A stretch of 64,000 bases of DNA from Gottfriedia solisilvae (GTDB taxonomy: Bacteria > Bacillota > Bacilli > Bacillales > Bacillaceae_G): positions 310,001 through 374,000 of the forward strand of contig NZ_NETJ01000005.1 in assembly GCF_002128405.1 (NCBI RefSeq), read 5' to 3'. A model generated the notes under the pieces. It made no database searches. It worked only from the letters and a program-made list of their open reading frames with translations, and had not been told where the DNA came from. Shown in pieces: positions 18,324-27,234 of the stretch (position 1 is the stretch's first letter; the number at the start of each line of letters is the position of its first letter). The translations under genes and the position numbers were made by a program.

Positions 18324-19004
18324 TTGTTATCAGATATGGAGCTTTTAGATTGTCATGTTCAAGTATTATATAAACACAATGAGTTCAACCAAATAACACA
18401 TATAAATGAACTACCTTATGATAATGCGCCAATGATCTATATTGGCACTACAAAGAACGGTAAAATAGTAAGATATTCGAATGAATTAGATGAAAACTTG
18501 GTAAATGATTTAGATAAGGCTATCCAATCAAGTTCGAATATTGAACTAGCAGAAATCATTAACATGTTAAATATACATAAACAACTGAGCAGTGTGTGGA
18601 TTGGGCCAGCGTATGTATTTCCGAAATTAAGAGAGCAAAAATCATCAACAAATGTTATACAGATTACTCATTCAAATAAAGAGTTGTTAAAGGCAAATTT
18701 TCCTTATACATATGAAGAATTTGAATATAAGCAGCCATGTTATGCAATCATCCAAGATGATATGGCCGTTTCGATTTGTTGTAGTGCCAGACAAACCTCA
18801 ATGGCTGCAGAAGCAAGTTTATATACACTTGAAGAATTTCGTGGAAAAGGATACGGTTTAGACGTTTCAAATGCTTGGGCTACGGACATACAAAGTCAAG
18901 GGCGTATCGCTTTATATAGCACATCATGGGATAATTTTTCATCACAATCGGTAGCAAAAAAACTAAAATTAATACAGTATGGAACTGACATCAACTTTAG
19001 TTAA
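18324..19004 (+). CDS. GNAT-family N-acetyltransferase
   Basis: About 226 residues. The C-terminal half has the acetyl-CoA-binding pattern EASLYTLEEFRGKGYGLDVSNAW, where R-G-K-G-Y-G is the pyrophosphate loop, followed by IALYSTSWDNFSSQSVAKKL. The N-terminal half is not recognised and probably forms the acceptor site; the substrate is unknown. I chose the TTG at 18324 because AGGAGG (18311-18316) is 7 bases upstream; in-frame upstream codons (18297, 18306) precede that site and ATG 18318 is too close. Single gene with terminator. Confidence 0.75.
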   Translation: MLSDMELLDCHVQVLYKHNEFNQITHINELPYDNAPMIYIGTTKNGKIVRYSNELDENLVNDLDKAIQSSSNIELAEIINMLNIHKQLSSVWIGPAYVFPKLREQKSSTNVIQITHSNKELLKANFPYTYEEFEYKQPCYAIIQDDMAVSICCSARQTSMAAEASLYTLEEFRGKGYGLDVSNAWATDIQSQGRIALYSTSWDNFSSQSVAKKLKLIQYGTDINFS

Positions 19005-19015
19005 ATTCATCTGAA

Positions 19016-19050
19016 AATCCAAAATGCTTTTTAGTATTTTGGATTTTTTT
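19016..19050 (+). terminator. Terminator after GNAT gene
   Basis: AATCCAAAAT and ATTTTGGATT pair around a 10-base loop and a T-run follows. Confidence 0.92.
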
Positions 19051-19149
19051 ATTTTATAAAATCTTCTGTTAAAATAATCTATTTTTCGATTATAATTAGA
19101 ATTGTGAATTTTCGACAATTCAACAGAAAACGTCCACGGGGGAACAAAC

Positions 19150-20127
19150 ATGAAGAGAATCGCTGCAACATTTATTTTATCGGCTGCATTATTAGTACCT
19201 GGGGTAACAGCCAATGCTGCTCCTAAGCAGTCAGAATTAGACGCTTATTTAGCAAGTATCCAATTAACACAAACACAACTAGAAGAGTATCTAGAGAGCT
19301 ATGGAGATTCATTAGATGAGTATGATACAGTAGCTGATTTAAAAGATGTATTAGGTGAACGTCTTACTGATGAAACATTAGCTGCGATACTTGAAGAGTA
19401 TGATGTTACTGAACAAGAAGTTATTGATCTTGCCGTAGAATACGATGATATGGATCCAGGTGCAAGTCTTTTAGATACATATCTTTTTACAAGTGATATT
19501 GAGTATTTAATTGATATAGAATACCCATCATATTCATTTAGTGATTTTATTAATGAGTATGATGAAGATATGGTATTCGGTGTGGTTGGTGGATCAGGAC
19601 TGACATCAGCTGAAATGAATAAATTTGTATCTCATGTAAGAGCCGTTTTTGAAAAAGAACCAGAGTCTGCTGCAAAAATGGATGTATTGTATGAAAATAT
19701 AGTGAAAATGGGTATAGAAGATACGGCTGAATTAACACCTAGTGAAACAGCAGCTCTAATAAATACAATGAAAGAAATTGAAAAAACAATTCATATTGAT
19801 ATAAAAGTATTTAACGAACAAGGCGATGCAATGAAACCATTAGATTTCTTAGCATTACCGGTTTTAGAAGAGAACTATGTGTTAAAAGTATTAGATGATA
19901 AAGGGAATTTATTACTAGATATGATTATGTCGGATACATTACTATCAGGTGACGAACCTGGATTAGATGCAGATCCTATTATGGATATTAAGCATGATAT
20001 AGGAATCATTAAGCACACTGAAAAGGGTGGGAAGTTACCAAAAACTGCTTCACATACAGCAGAGTGGGCATTATTTGGATTACTACTAGCTGCATCGGGT
20101 GTTGCACTTCGTAAAAAATTAAATTAG
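19150..20127 (+). CDS. Acidic cell-wall-anchored protein with LPKTA sorting signal
   Basis: A 325-residue exported protein. The signal peptide ends near ANAAP (about residue 24). The mature chain is strikingly rich in Asp/Glu (LEEYLESYGDSLDEYDTV, LEEYDVTEQEVIDLA, EYDDMDPG). It ends in LPKTA (296-300), a hydrophobic segment and RKKLN, a complete sortase signal. LPXTA instead of LPXTG points to a class D type sortase; this matches the family called processed acidic surface protein. No sortase gene is in the window. Function is unknown; a sporulation or surface role is possible. GGGG precedes the start and a terminator follows directly. Confidence 0.85.
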   Translation: MKRIAATFILSAALLVPGVTANAAPKQSELDAYLASIQLTQTQLEEYLESYGDSLDEYDTVADLKDVLGERLTDETLAAILEEYDVTEQEVIDLAVEYDDMDPGASLLDTYLFTSDIEYLIDIEYPSYSFSDFINEYDEDMVFGVVGGSGLTSAEMNKFVSHVRAVFEKEPESAAKMDVLYENIVKMGIEDTAELTPSETAALINTMKEIEKTIHIDIKVFNEQGDAMKPLDFLALPVLEENYVLKVLDDKGNLLLDMIMSDTLLSGDEPGLDADPIMDIKHDIGIIKHTEKGGKLPKTASHTAEWALFGLLLAASGVALRKKLN

Positions 20128-20134
20128 TAGAAAG

Positions 20135-20168
20135 AAGCATCCTAGCTTAGATTTTAGGATGCTTTTTT
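20135..20168 (+). terminator. Terminator after LPKTA protein gene
   Basis: AAGCATCCTA pairs with TAGGATGCTT around a 10-base loop, followed by a T-run. Confidence 0.93.
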
Positions 20169-20266
20169 GTTCTAATCAGAATACGGTTAAATTGACCAGT
20201 AAAATATTCGATGATACGATAAAAAGTGAAATCTATATATTTACATAAGCGAAGGGAGGCAAAGGT

Positions 20267-21130
20267 ATGTTGAAAAATCAAAGTCATACAGAATCTGATC
20301 AAAATTTAGGAGAATTAAAAGCAGATTGTGAGAAATGCTTTGGTCTATGTTGTGTGGCACTTCCCTTCGCGGCTTCAGCAGACTTTGCGTTAGATAAAGA
20401 AGCTGGAAGTCCTTGTATTAATTTGCAATCTGATTTTCGTTGTGGCGTGCATAAAAATTTAAGACAAATTGGCTTTCAAGGATGTACAGTATTTGATTGC
20501 TTTGGTGCAGGTCAAAAGGTTTCACAGTATACCTACAAAGGAAAAGATTGGAGATCAAATCCTGAATCTGCAAAGGAAATGTTTGACGTGTTTCCAATTA
20601 TGCGTCAACTACAAGAAATGCTTTGGTATTTAAATGAGGCATTAACATTAAATCTAAATCCAAAAATTCATTCTGAGATAAAATGTGCTTTCGCTAAAAC
20701 AGAACGACTTACTTATTTACCATCTGATAAACTGCTTGATTTAGATGTGGCAGCACATCGAGCGTATGTAAATGACATACTTTTGCAAACTAGTGAACTT
20801 GTAAGATCTGAAGCAATTCATCTTCAAGGAAATGGTAAGAAACGTCATAAAAACATTGGTCGAGGAGCAGATTTAATTGGAGCGAATTTAAAAGAAGCTA
20901 ATCTTAGAGGAGCCAACTTAAGAGGTGCTTATCTAATAGCAGCAAATTTAAGAGGAGCGGATTTACGAAAAGCAGATTTAATTGGAGCAGATTTTCGTGA
21001 TGCTGATATAAGTGGAGCAGACTTAACAGATAGTATTTTTTTAACTCAAGCACAGTTAAATGCAACAAAAGGCGATAACCTTACGAAAATTACAGCAAGA
21101 TTAAATCGTCCCTTACATTGGACAAAATAA
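20267..21130 (+). CDS. Cysteine-cluster (YkgJ-like) and pentapeptide-repeat protein
   Basis: A 287-residue soluble protein of two parts. Residues about 18-80 carry a cysteine pattern CEKCFGLCC, then single Cys in [20 protein letters not shown], resembling the zinc/iron-chelating CxxC..CC type domain. After a helical middle, residues about 200-255 are pentapeptide repeats (A(N/D)Lx[21 protein letters not shown]), a right-handed beta-helix. Homologous pentapeptide proteins occur in Bacillus without known function; some pentapeptide proteins shield gyrase, but that is not shown here. Ribosome site GGGAGG precedes the ATG. Single gene, terminator after it. Confidence 0.75.
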   Translation: MLKNQSHTESDQNLGELKADCEKCFGLCCVALPFAASADFALDKEAGSPCINLQSDFRCGVHKNLRQIGFQGCTVFDCFGAGQKVSQYTYKGKDWRSNPESAKEMFDVFPIMRQLQEMLWYLNEALTLNLNPKIHSEIKCAFAKTERLTYLPSDKLLDLDVAAHRAYVNDILLQTSELVRSEAIHLQGNGKKRHKNIGRGADLIGANLKEANLRGANLRGAYLIAANLRGADLRKADLIGADFRDADISGADLTDSIFLTQAQLNATKGDNLTKITARLNRPLHWTK

Positions 21131-21141
21131 ATCATGAATTT

Positions 21142-21178
21142 AAAAGAGACAAGCATTTAAAATGCGAGTCTCTTTTTT
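21142..21178. terminator. Bidirectional terminator between pentapeptide and MocR genes
   Basis: AAAAGAGAC pairs with GTCTCTTTT, and an inner GCATTT/AAATGC stem forms the loop. T-runs lie on both sides, so it can serve the plus gene and, 45 bases away, the minus-strand MocR gene. Confidence 0.85.
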
Positions 21179-21221
21179 ATACTGAATATAGTAAGATATC
21201 GGATTATAAAAGATTATTCTT

Positions 21222-22655
21222 TTAAAATTGGTTAATGATTTTACATAACTCTACTAAACCAATCGATAATTCATCCTCGCTAACAAGTGAGTAGCTAATT
21301 CGAAATGATGGTTCATTCGTTTTATTGTTGTAACAAGCAACGCCTGGTAAAAAAGAGATGTCTTTCTCATTGGCTTTTTTTAGTAAATCAAATATATCTA
21401 TGGCAGGCTCATTAATTGATAACCACAAATTAAATCCACCGTTTGGAATTTGAAATTGTAAGCGATTTGTTTCATTTGAAAGGATGTCGACACTTGTATC
21501 ACGTCTGAGCTGTAATGCAATCCTTAGTTTTTCAACATGATTTCTCATTCGATCTGTCCGAAGAAATGGCAGAATAGCTTTTTGAGTCAGTAAAGGACTA
21601 CCAACATCCATAGATGCTTTAACAGCAAATAACCAATCAAAAATTGGACCATTTGCTAGCATTGCAGCAATACGAACTCCTGGTGCTAAAGTTTTACTAA
21701 AACCTTTAATGTAAATAACATGATGATCCCGATCATAATACTTAATTGGGTGCTGTCTTATCGACTGCTCAAAATAAATGTCACCAAATGAATCATCTTC
21801 CAAAATAAAAAAATTGTATCGCTCGGCAAGTTCAACTAATTCTTTACGTCGGTCACTACTCATAGATATGCCAGTCGGATTTTGAAATGACGGATTCACA
21901 TATAATAATTTAGGTTTAAATCTATGAAACACTTCTTCAATCAAATCAGACCTAATGCCCTCATCATCCATTTCTATAGGGATAATGTGTATATCCTTAT
22001 TAATAAATATATCTAATGCTCCCCCGTAACAAGGACTTTCAACAATAACTGAATCTCCAGGTTTCAGTACAGCTTGAGCAACTAAATCAATGCCTTGTTG
22101 GACGCCACTTGTAATAATGATATTTTCATGGTTCGAACGAATTTTTTGAAATTCCAATAAATGTTTTGAAATTTCGATTCTTAGCTCTTCATCACCTTGA
22201 ACAGATCCATATGTCGTCAGGATTGAAGCATCTTCTTTTAATAATTTTTGTGTTTCTTCTGCTAAAAATTTATTTGGAAGAAGGCGTGGATAAACTACTG
22301 CTTTCGAAAAATTATACGTAACGGATTCTTTATTCATTAAATACTGGGAACGTACTACATTAATTCCAAGTGTTTGCTGCCAATTAGAGTGATCCTTTTT
22401 TTCTTGTAATCTATTCGTTTTTTTTAATACAAAAACACCTTTTCCCGGCTTAACCCAAACTAACCCATTTTTCTCGAGCCACTTGTATGCTTTTCTAATG
22501 GTCAATACGCTGATCGATAATTCGTCTGCTAAAATTCGTAAAGAAGGTAATTGTTCATTTTCTAAAAGAAGGCCACTATGAATTCGTTGGGCTATTTGAT
22601 TACTAATTTGGAGATAAAATGGAATTGTAGATTGTTTATGAATATGAATTTTCAT
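21222..22655 (-). CDS. MocR-family PLP-dependent transcriptional regulator (YdfD-like)
   Basis: A 477-residue fusion of a GntR-type winged helix (residues 10-78, with ENEQLPSLRILADELSIS and the wing KPGKGVFVL) and a fold-type-I aminotransferase domain. The PLP-binding lysine is Lys321 in KGFSKTLAPGVR; NPSFQNPTG and EDDSFGDIYF are the usual PLP contacts, and PSFRISYS the carboxylate Arg. Such proteins usually sense an amine or PLP and control a neighbouring gene. The divergent neighbour is an EamA exporter, the same pair as B. subtilis ydfD/ydfC. Two direct repeats in the shared region (22724-22752) are the likely operator. Confidence 0.9.
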   Translation of the reverse strand: MKIHIHKQSTIPFYLQISNQIAQRIHSGLLLENEQLPSLRILADELSISVLTIRKAYKWLEKNGLVWVKPGKGVFVLKKTNRLQEKKDHSNWQQTLGINVVRSQYLMNKESVTYNFSKAVVYPRLLPNKFLAEETQKLLKEDASILTTYGSVQGDEELRIEISKHLLEFQKIRSNHENIIITSGVQQGIDLVAQAVLKPGDSVIVESPCYGGALDIFINKDIHIIPIEMDDEGIRSDLIEEVFHRFKPKLLYVNPSFQNPTGISMSSDRRKELVELAERYNFFILEDDSFGDIYFEQSIRQHPIKYYDRDHHVIYIKGFSKTLAPGVRIAAMLANGPIFDWLFAVKASMDVGSPLLTQKAILPFLRTDRMRNHVEKLRIALQLRRDTSVDILSNETNRLQFQIPNGGFNLWLSINEPAIDIFDLLKKANEKDISFLPGVACYNNKTNEPSFRISYSLVSEDELSIGLVELCKIINQF

Positions 22656-22723
22656 ACGCTCACCATATGCTTTTTGATTTAACGTTAGTTAAAAAAAGGA
22701 TAATAGTCAATCAAAAATATTCA

Positions 22724-22752
22724 ACTGTTATATAGTCTCCTATACTGTTATA
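22724..22752. promoter_or_regulatory. Direct-repeat operator candidate between MocR and EamA genes
   Basis: ACTGTTATA occurs at 22724-22732 and again at 22744-22752, exactly 20 bases apart, about two helical turns on one DNA face. MocR regulators such as GabR bind spaced direct repeats. A TATAAT (22765-22770) lies downstream; 17 bases before it the -35 position (22742-22747) is poor and overlaps the second repeat, as expected for a promoter activated by a bound regulator. Confidence 0.55.
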
Positions 22753-22793
22753 CACCTAACTTCATATAATACGTTTAACGAAGGAGTGATAAA

Positions 22794-23735
22794 GTGATTA
22801 TTATTAATTATATTCTTATTTGTATAATCTTTGGAACGACATTTCTAGCAATAAAGTTTGGGATTGTATCTGGAGTGCCGCCATTATTTTCAGCAGGATT
22901 AAGATTCTCTTTAGCTGGTATTCTGGTTATTTTATATTTTTTAAGTAAAGGAGAAAAAGTTTCTTCCTTTATTTTTTCAAAGAGAATAATGTTTATCGGA
23001 TTTTGTTTAACTTTCATGACGTTTTCGACTCTGTACTGGGCAGAACAGTACATAACTTCAGGGTTAGCAGCTGTTCTTTCAGCAACTGGTCCGATGATGA
23101 TTTTATTACTGCAACTGAAACGAAGTAAAAAAAGAATTGAAAAGAAACAGTTTATTGCTTTATTAATGGCATTTTCAGGTGTTATATGTGTTTGTTTACC
23201 AGGAATGAGTCAACACGTGACATATTTATGGATTGCAGCTTGTATAGCGGTATTAATCGGTGAAGTATTCTATGGATTTGGTTCAGTCTATTCAAAGGAA
23301 TTTCTGACGGATTTTGAAGAAGTCTCTCCATTTTTAATAAATGCTGTGCAAATGTTATATGGCGGCGTATTTCTTCTTATAATTTCGTTACTGTTTGAAA
23401 AACCGTCCATTCAAACTTTGTATTCATGGGATGCAGTATGGCCAATCTTATATTTAATCTTTATCGGTTCAATTGGAGGACACGGATTATACACATGGCT
23501 ATTATCAAAAACAAATCCTGTATTTCCTTCAACATGGCTTTACGTATCACCACTCATTGCAAGCGTATTAGGATATTTCGTAATGGATGAACCAATCAAA
23601 GCAATCATGGCAATTGGTGGCGTTCTGATATTAGTTGGGGTGTTTATCGCTAATTGGTCTACTTTTGCGTTATATAGAACACAGGGGAATTTCTTGAAAA
23701 AAGAGATAAAGGAGCATAAAGAAGAAATCATATAA
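22794..23735 (+). CDS. EamA/DMT-family transporter (YdfC-like)
   Basis: A 313-residue membrane protein with ten predicted hydrophobic helices in two EamA halves (FGTTFLAIKFGI near the start; LAAVLSATGPMMILLLQLK; second half IGSIGGHGLYTWLLSK and STWLYVSPLIASVLGYFVMDE). Drug/metabolite family exporters move small metabolites or amino acids. The divergent MocR regulator suggests an amine or amino-acid related substrate (inference). Start is GTG with AAGGAGTG 4 bases upstream. The last codons and stop lie inside a partial copy of the downstream terminator, produced by a mobile-element scar (see 23740-23767). Confidence 0.88.
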   Translation: MIIINYILICIIFGTTFLAIKFGIVSGVPPLFSAGLRFSLAGILVILYFLSKGEKVSSFIFSKRIMFIGFCLTFMTFSTLYWAEQYITSGLAAVLSATGPMMILLLQLKRSKKRIEKKQFIALLMAFSGVICVCLPGMSQHVTYLWIAACIAVLIGEVFYGFGSVYSKEFLTDFEEVSPFLINAVQMLYGGVFLLIISLLFEKPSIQTLYSWDAVWPILYLIFIGSIGGHGLYTWLLSKTNPVFPSTWLYVSPLIASVLGYFVMDEPIKAIMAIGGVLILVGVFIANWSTFALYRTQGNFLKKEIKEHKEEII

Positions 23736-23739
23736 ATAT

Positions 23740-23767
23740 TTAGTTTTTATAATTTGTCTACAAAATG
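23740..23767 (+). mobile_element. Remnant (28 bp) of the 160-bp terminator-associated element
   Basis: The segment from TTAG to the ATG at 23765-23767 matches the last 28 bases of the element at 55752-55911 at 25 positions, including TTTGTCTACAAA. On its right lies the complete terminator hairpin (23768-23793); on its left the first 18 bases of the same hairpin sequence (23722-23739). This is what is expected if an insertion between duplicated terminators later lost the element's first 132 bases and the end of the left hairpin. Confidence 0.7.
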
Positions 23768-23798
23768 AAGAAATCATATAAATATGATTTCTTTTTTT
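23768..23798 (+). terminator. Terminator after EamA gene
   Basis: AAGAAATCATAT pairs with ATATGATTTCTT around AA, followed by a T-run. The first 18 bases of the hairpin are also present directly at the end of the coding region (23722-23739). Confidence 0.92.
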
Positions 23799-24045
23799 AT
23801 TATTGGAGATTAAGGGAAAACTAAAAATTAATCGAAAAATGATGTTTTATGCCGCAAATATACTTTACTAACATACATGCGCTCTTATAAAATAAATAAG
23901 TTATGACATAAAAAATGATTATTTTTCCAATTGTAATATGCCTTTAATCGTTAAATAGTAACTCTAGTTAAGAAATAGGAGGGGTGTTGCTTTACGAACT
24001 AGATTTGCTAATCCTAAAAATAAATAAAAAGGTAAAGCATCTATA

Positions 24046-25254
24046 ATGAAACATTCTAAATTGAATTTTAGTAATATCATCATTTCGTTATTCTTTTTTG
24101 GGATTCTTTTCGGTAGTTTCTTTTTAACAATGGTACTACCCGATAGGAAGGTTTCTGTCATTGAAAATAGAAGCTTAGCAACAAAACCAATATTAACTGG
24201 CGAATCATTTAAGAGCGGGAAATACTTTGATGAATATGAAACGTATCATAGTGATCAATACCCATTAAGAAATAAAATGCTAGAAATCAACGGTATATTT
24301 AAATATAAGATGATTGATCAAAAAATAGCTGAGATTGGTCCAAAGAAATATTACCGTTCAAATAATGGCTTTATCATTCAACAAAATTCAAATCAAAATC
24401 CTACTACTTTAGTAAACGAGGTAAAGGGATTAACTAGTGAACTATCTAAAAAGAATATTCCAGTATTTTATAGCATTATCCCACATAAGTCTGTATTTTT
24501 TGAAACTGAGTTACCTACATATCTTCCTAGTTATGGAAAGGAAAGTGTTAAGAAATTACGAGATGGTTTAGAATCGGTACCTTCTCTACATTTGGTTGAC
24601 GTTGAAAAAGAACTTCGTAAACAGCCGAAAGAAGAAATTTATTTTAAAACGGATCATCATTGGAATACGAATGGTGCATTCATCGGTTACCAAAAAATTG
24701 TTTCAGAATTGAATAAAACCTTACCGGAAATTGGTGATCCAATTTCGAAGGATACTTTTAAATTTGAAAAAAAAGGACTAGCATTTAATGGGTCATATGC
24801 ACGATCAACGACTTTATCATTTGTTACGGAATCTGATCAAATGATCGTTCCAACAAACGATATCATATCGCCAACCGTAAAAGCGTGTATTGATAAAGAT
24901 AACAAATGTGATGATCCTGTATTTTTCCCTGAGAAGTTAACTGAAGTTAACCCATATACAGATCGTTTTGTTTATTTCGGATTAAATCAAGCGTTAATAC
25001 GATACAAAAACTCAGATCCTATTTCTCAAAAAAAATTAGTCATTTTAAAGGACTCATATGCAAAACCGATTATCCCATTTTTAACAAAACATTTTAAAGA
25101 AGTAGATGTACTTGATACACGATATTTCGGAGAAGATGCAAATTTTAAAAATAGTTCAGCTGTTAAGTTTATAGAAGAAGAGAAGCCAGATGCTGTTATT
25201 TTTATCACGAATACGACTGCAGTAGAAAAAAATATTACGGAATATATACAGTAA
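24046..25254 (+). CDS. DHHW-motif protein, AlgJ/AlgX-like polysaccharide O-acetylation factor
   Basis: A 402-residue protein with one N-terminal membrane anchor (about 11-31) and an extracytoplasmic SGNH-like domain. The motif TDHHWNTNGA places Asp203 and His204 as catalytic-pair candidates, as in AlgJ/AlgX; LKDSYAKP (about 334) carries the likely serine nucleophile in a D-S context. It probably transfers acetyl groups from the MBOAT partner encoded 31 bases downstream to a surface polysaccharide. The polymer is not encoded nearby. The ribosome site is weak; the start was chosen because it directly precedes the membrane anchor. Confidence 0.8.
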   Translation: MKHSKLNFSNIIISLFFFGILFGSFFLTMVLPDRKVSVIENRSLATKPILTGESFKSGKYFDEYETYHSDQYPLRNKMLEINGIFKYKMIDQKIAEIGPKKYYRSNNGFIIQQNSNQNPTTLVNEVKGLTSELSKKNIPVFYSIIPHKSVFFETELPTYLPSYGKESVKKLRDGLESVPSLHLVDVEKELRKQPKEEIYFKTDHHWNTNGAFIGYQKIVSELNKTLPEIGDPISKDTFKFEKKGLAFNGSYARSTTLSFVTESDQMIVPTNDIISPTVKACIDKDNKCDDPVFFPEKLTEVNPYTDRFVYFGLNQALIRYKNSDPISQKKLVILKDSYAKPIIPFLTKHFKEVDVLDTRYFGEDANFKNSSAVKFIEEEKPDAVIFITNTTAVEKNITEYIQ

Positions 25255-25285
25255 TCGATTCTGTTTTGGAAAGGATTAAAAGGGA

Positions 25286-26713
25286 ATGGTTTTTAGTTCG
25301 ACGGTATTTATGTTTTGGTTTTTACCAATCGTTTTATTGGTTTATTTTATAATTCCACGTTCTATAAAGAACTTATGGTTACTAGTAGCTAGTTTGTTTT
25401 TCTATGCATGGGGAGAGCCTACTTATGTATGGTTAATGATTTTCTCAATTATTATGAACTACTTTTTTGGATTAGCAGTTGATAAAAATAGAGAGAAAAA
25501 AGCAAAGATTAAATGGATTATGGTTGCAATGGTATGTAGCAATCTATTTATTCTAGGAATTTTTAAATATACTAATTTCATCGCAGAGAATATAGAGAAG
25601 CTAACAGGATTAACAATTGATGTGCCAGTTATTCCTTTACCAATTGGTATTTCATTCTTTACATTCCATGCACTTAGTTATGTAATTGATGTTTATCGTG
25701 GTGAGAGAAAAGTACAAAAGAATCCTTTAAATTTAGCACTGTATATTACGATGTTCCCACAATTAGTTGCAGGACCTATTGTAAGATATCAAACAGTTGC
25801 AAATGAATTAAATAAACGCACAGAAAGTTTAGAGTTAATTTTCTATGGGATTAAGCGTTTTATCATTGGACTAGCGAAGAAAATGCTTCTAGCGAATAAT
25901 TTTGGCTTAATTGCAGACCAAATTTTTGCTCAGTCTCCAGATCAAATGACAACAGGTATGGCGTGGATTGGAATTCTGTCATATTCATTACAAATTTTCT
26001 TCGATTTTGCAGGTTACTCAGACATGGCAATTGGGTTAGGAAAAATGTTTGGTTTCCACTTCCTAGAGAACTTTAATTATCCATATATTTCTCGTTCGGT
26101 AGCAGAGTTCTGGAGAAGATGGCATATTTCTTTAGGTACTTGGTTTAGAGACTATTTATATATTCCATTAGGTGGAAATAGAGGGTCAAATTACGAGACA
26201 TACCGAAACCTATTTATTGTTTGGTTAGCTACAGGAATTTGGCATGGGGCAAGCTGGACCTTTATTGCATGGGGATTATATTATGGATTTTGGATCGCGG
26301 TTGAACGTGCTGGATTTGGTAAGTTAATTAGTGCTTTACCTAAAATCATACAGCATGCTTATGCTTTAATTATCGTGATAGTAGGTTGGGTATTTTTCCG
26401 ATCTGAAACTTTCACATATGCATTTGATTATATAAAGACGATGTTTGCCTTTAATGGAACAGGTCTATGGAATGCATCAAATAATTTCTATGTATCTGAA
26501 TATGGCATTTTATTTATCATTGCAGTAATTGCAGCAACGCCGATCGGTAAAATTGTTGCTCATAAAATAGGAGATTGGTTAATTTCCAAAAATAGAATTA
26601 CTTATTTTGGTTTTCAACTTGGTGAAGCAGGATGGTATTGTTTACTACTATTAATTTCATTATCATACGTTGTAGCTAGTACATTTAATCCGTTTATCTA
26701 TTTCAAGTTTTAA
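25286..26713 (+). CDS. MBOAT-family membrane O-acyltransferase (AlgI-like)
   Basis: A 475-residue polytopic membrane protein. MBOAT signature FWRRWHISLGTWFRDYLYIP contains His280, and GIWHGASWTFIAWG contains the invariant His320. It carries acyl groups from cytoplasmic donors across the membrane. Length and the YSDMAIGLGKMFGF segment fit the AlgI/PatA branch rather than DltB, and no dlt genes are adjacent. It forms a two-gene unit with the DHHW protein, so together they likely O-acetylate an exopolysaccharide or wall polymer. A long terminator follows. Confidence 0.87.
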   Translation: MVFSSTVFMFWFLPIVLLVYFIIPRSIKNLWLLVASLFFYAWGEPTYVWLMIFSIIMNYFFGLAVDKNREKKAKIKWIMVAMVCSNLFILGIFKYTNFIAENIEKLTGLTIDVPVIPLPIGISFFTFHALSYVIDVYRGERKVQKNPLNLALYITMFPQLVAGPIVRYQTVANELNKRTESLELIFYGIKRFIIGLAKKMLLANNFGLIADQIFAQSPDQMTTGMAWIGILSYSLQIFFDFAGYSDMAIGLGKMFGFHFLENFNYPYISRSVAEFWRRWHISLGTWFRDYLYIPLGGNRGSNYETYRNLFIVWLATGIWHGASWTFIAWGLYYGFWIAVERAGFGKLISALPKIIQHAYALIIVIVGWVFFRSETFTYAFDYIKTMFAFNGTGLWNASNNFYVSEYGILFIIAVIAATPIGKIVAHKIGDWLISKNRITYFGFQLGEAGWYCLLLLISLSYVVASTFNPFIYFKF

Positions 26714-26723
26714 TAAATATGGA

Positions 26724-26776
26724 AGAGACTATGTGTAGGAGTTTTATAAACATTCCAACACATAGTCTCTTTTTTT
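26724..26776 (+). terminator. Terminator after MBOAT gene
   Basis: A perfect 13-bp stem (AGAGACTATGTGT with ACACATAGTCTCT), 21-base loop and a seven-T tail. Confidence 0.93.
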
Positions 26777-26950
26777 ATGACTGTTTTCGTATATATTATT
26801 GCTATAAGTAATGCGTTAGTTGAATACAACTCCAGGATGCTCCCTTTCCGAAAATCTTCTAGAAAAGTAAGTGTATTTTCTCATGAGTTAAAGATTCTAT
26901 CATATAATGATTGTAGAGAGTATCCAAGTCCAAAAAAAGGAGATAAATAT

Positions 26951-27220
26951 ATGTGGCTAATCCTTTTTGTATTAACATATTTTATTCTATATTCTGGAGC
27001 TAAAAAAGAAATAAAAGCAAGCTCTGAATCATTAGCACTCCATATTTTTGGATATTATTTTTTAAGTGTTATTAACTTCTCAATCAATCAATTTCCAATA
27101 CCACTTGGCTTTATTATTGCGATGTTTTTGGTCAATCGTACTTCTGTAAACAATAAAGATGTAAAAAAAGTTGCTTGTTATGTCGGTTTGATTTTATGGT
27201 TTATTGGTATTTTTTTATAA
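26951..27220 (+). CDS. Small hypothetical membrane protein
   Basis: An 89-residue protein I do not recognise. About three hydrophobic segments are visible (WLILFVLTYFILYSG; IFGYYFLSVINFS...LGFIIAMFLV; VGLILWFIGIFL), so it is probably an inner-membrane protein. The ATG at 26951 is favoured by AAAGGAGAT 6 bases upstream. The reading frame stays open to 26777, but that part overlaps the T-run of the preceding terminator and contains a TATAAT (26903-26908), so it is likely promoter region. Its own terminator follows. Confidence 0.55.
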   Translation: MWLILFVLTYFILYSGAKKEIKASSESLALHIFGYYFLSVINFSINQFPIPLGFIIAMFLVNRTSVNNKDVKKVACYVGLILWFIGIFL

Positions 27221-27234
27221 GGTGAAAAAATAGT

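Noticed and set aside
26777..26950. N-terminal extension of the small membrane protein gene
   Set aside because: It begins in the T-run of the preceding terminator, contains a -10-like TATAAT, and the good ribosome site is at 26940-26946.
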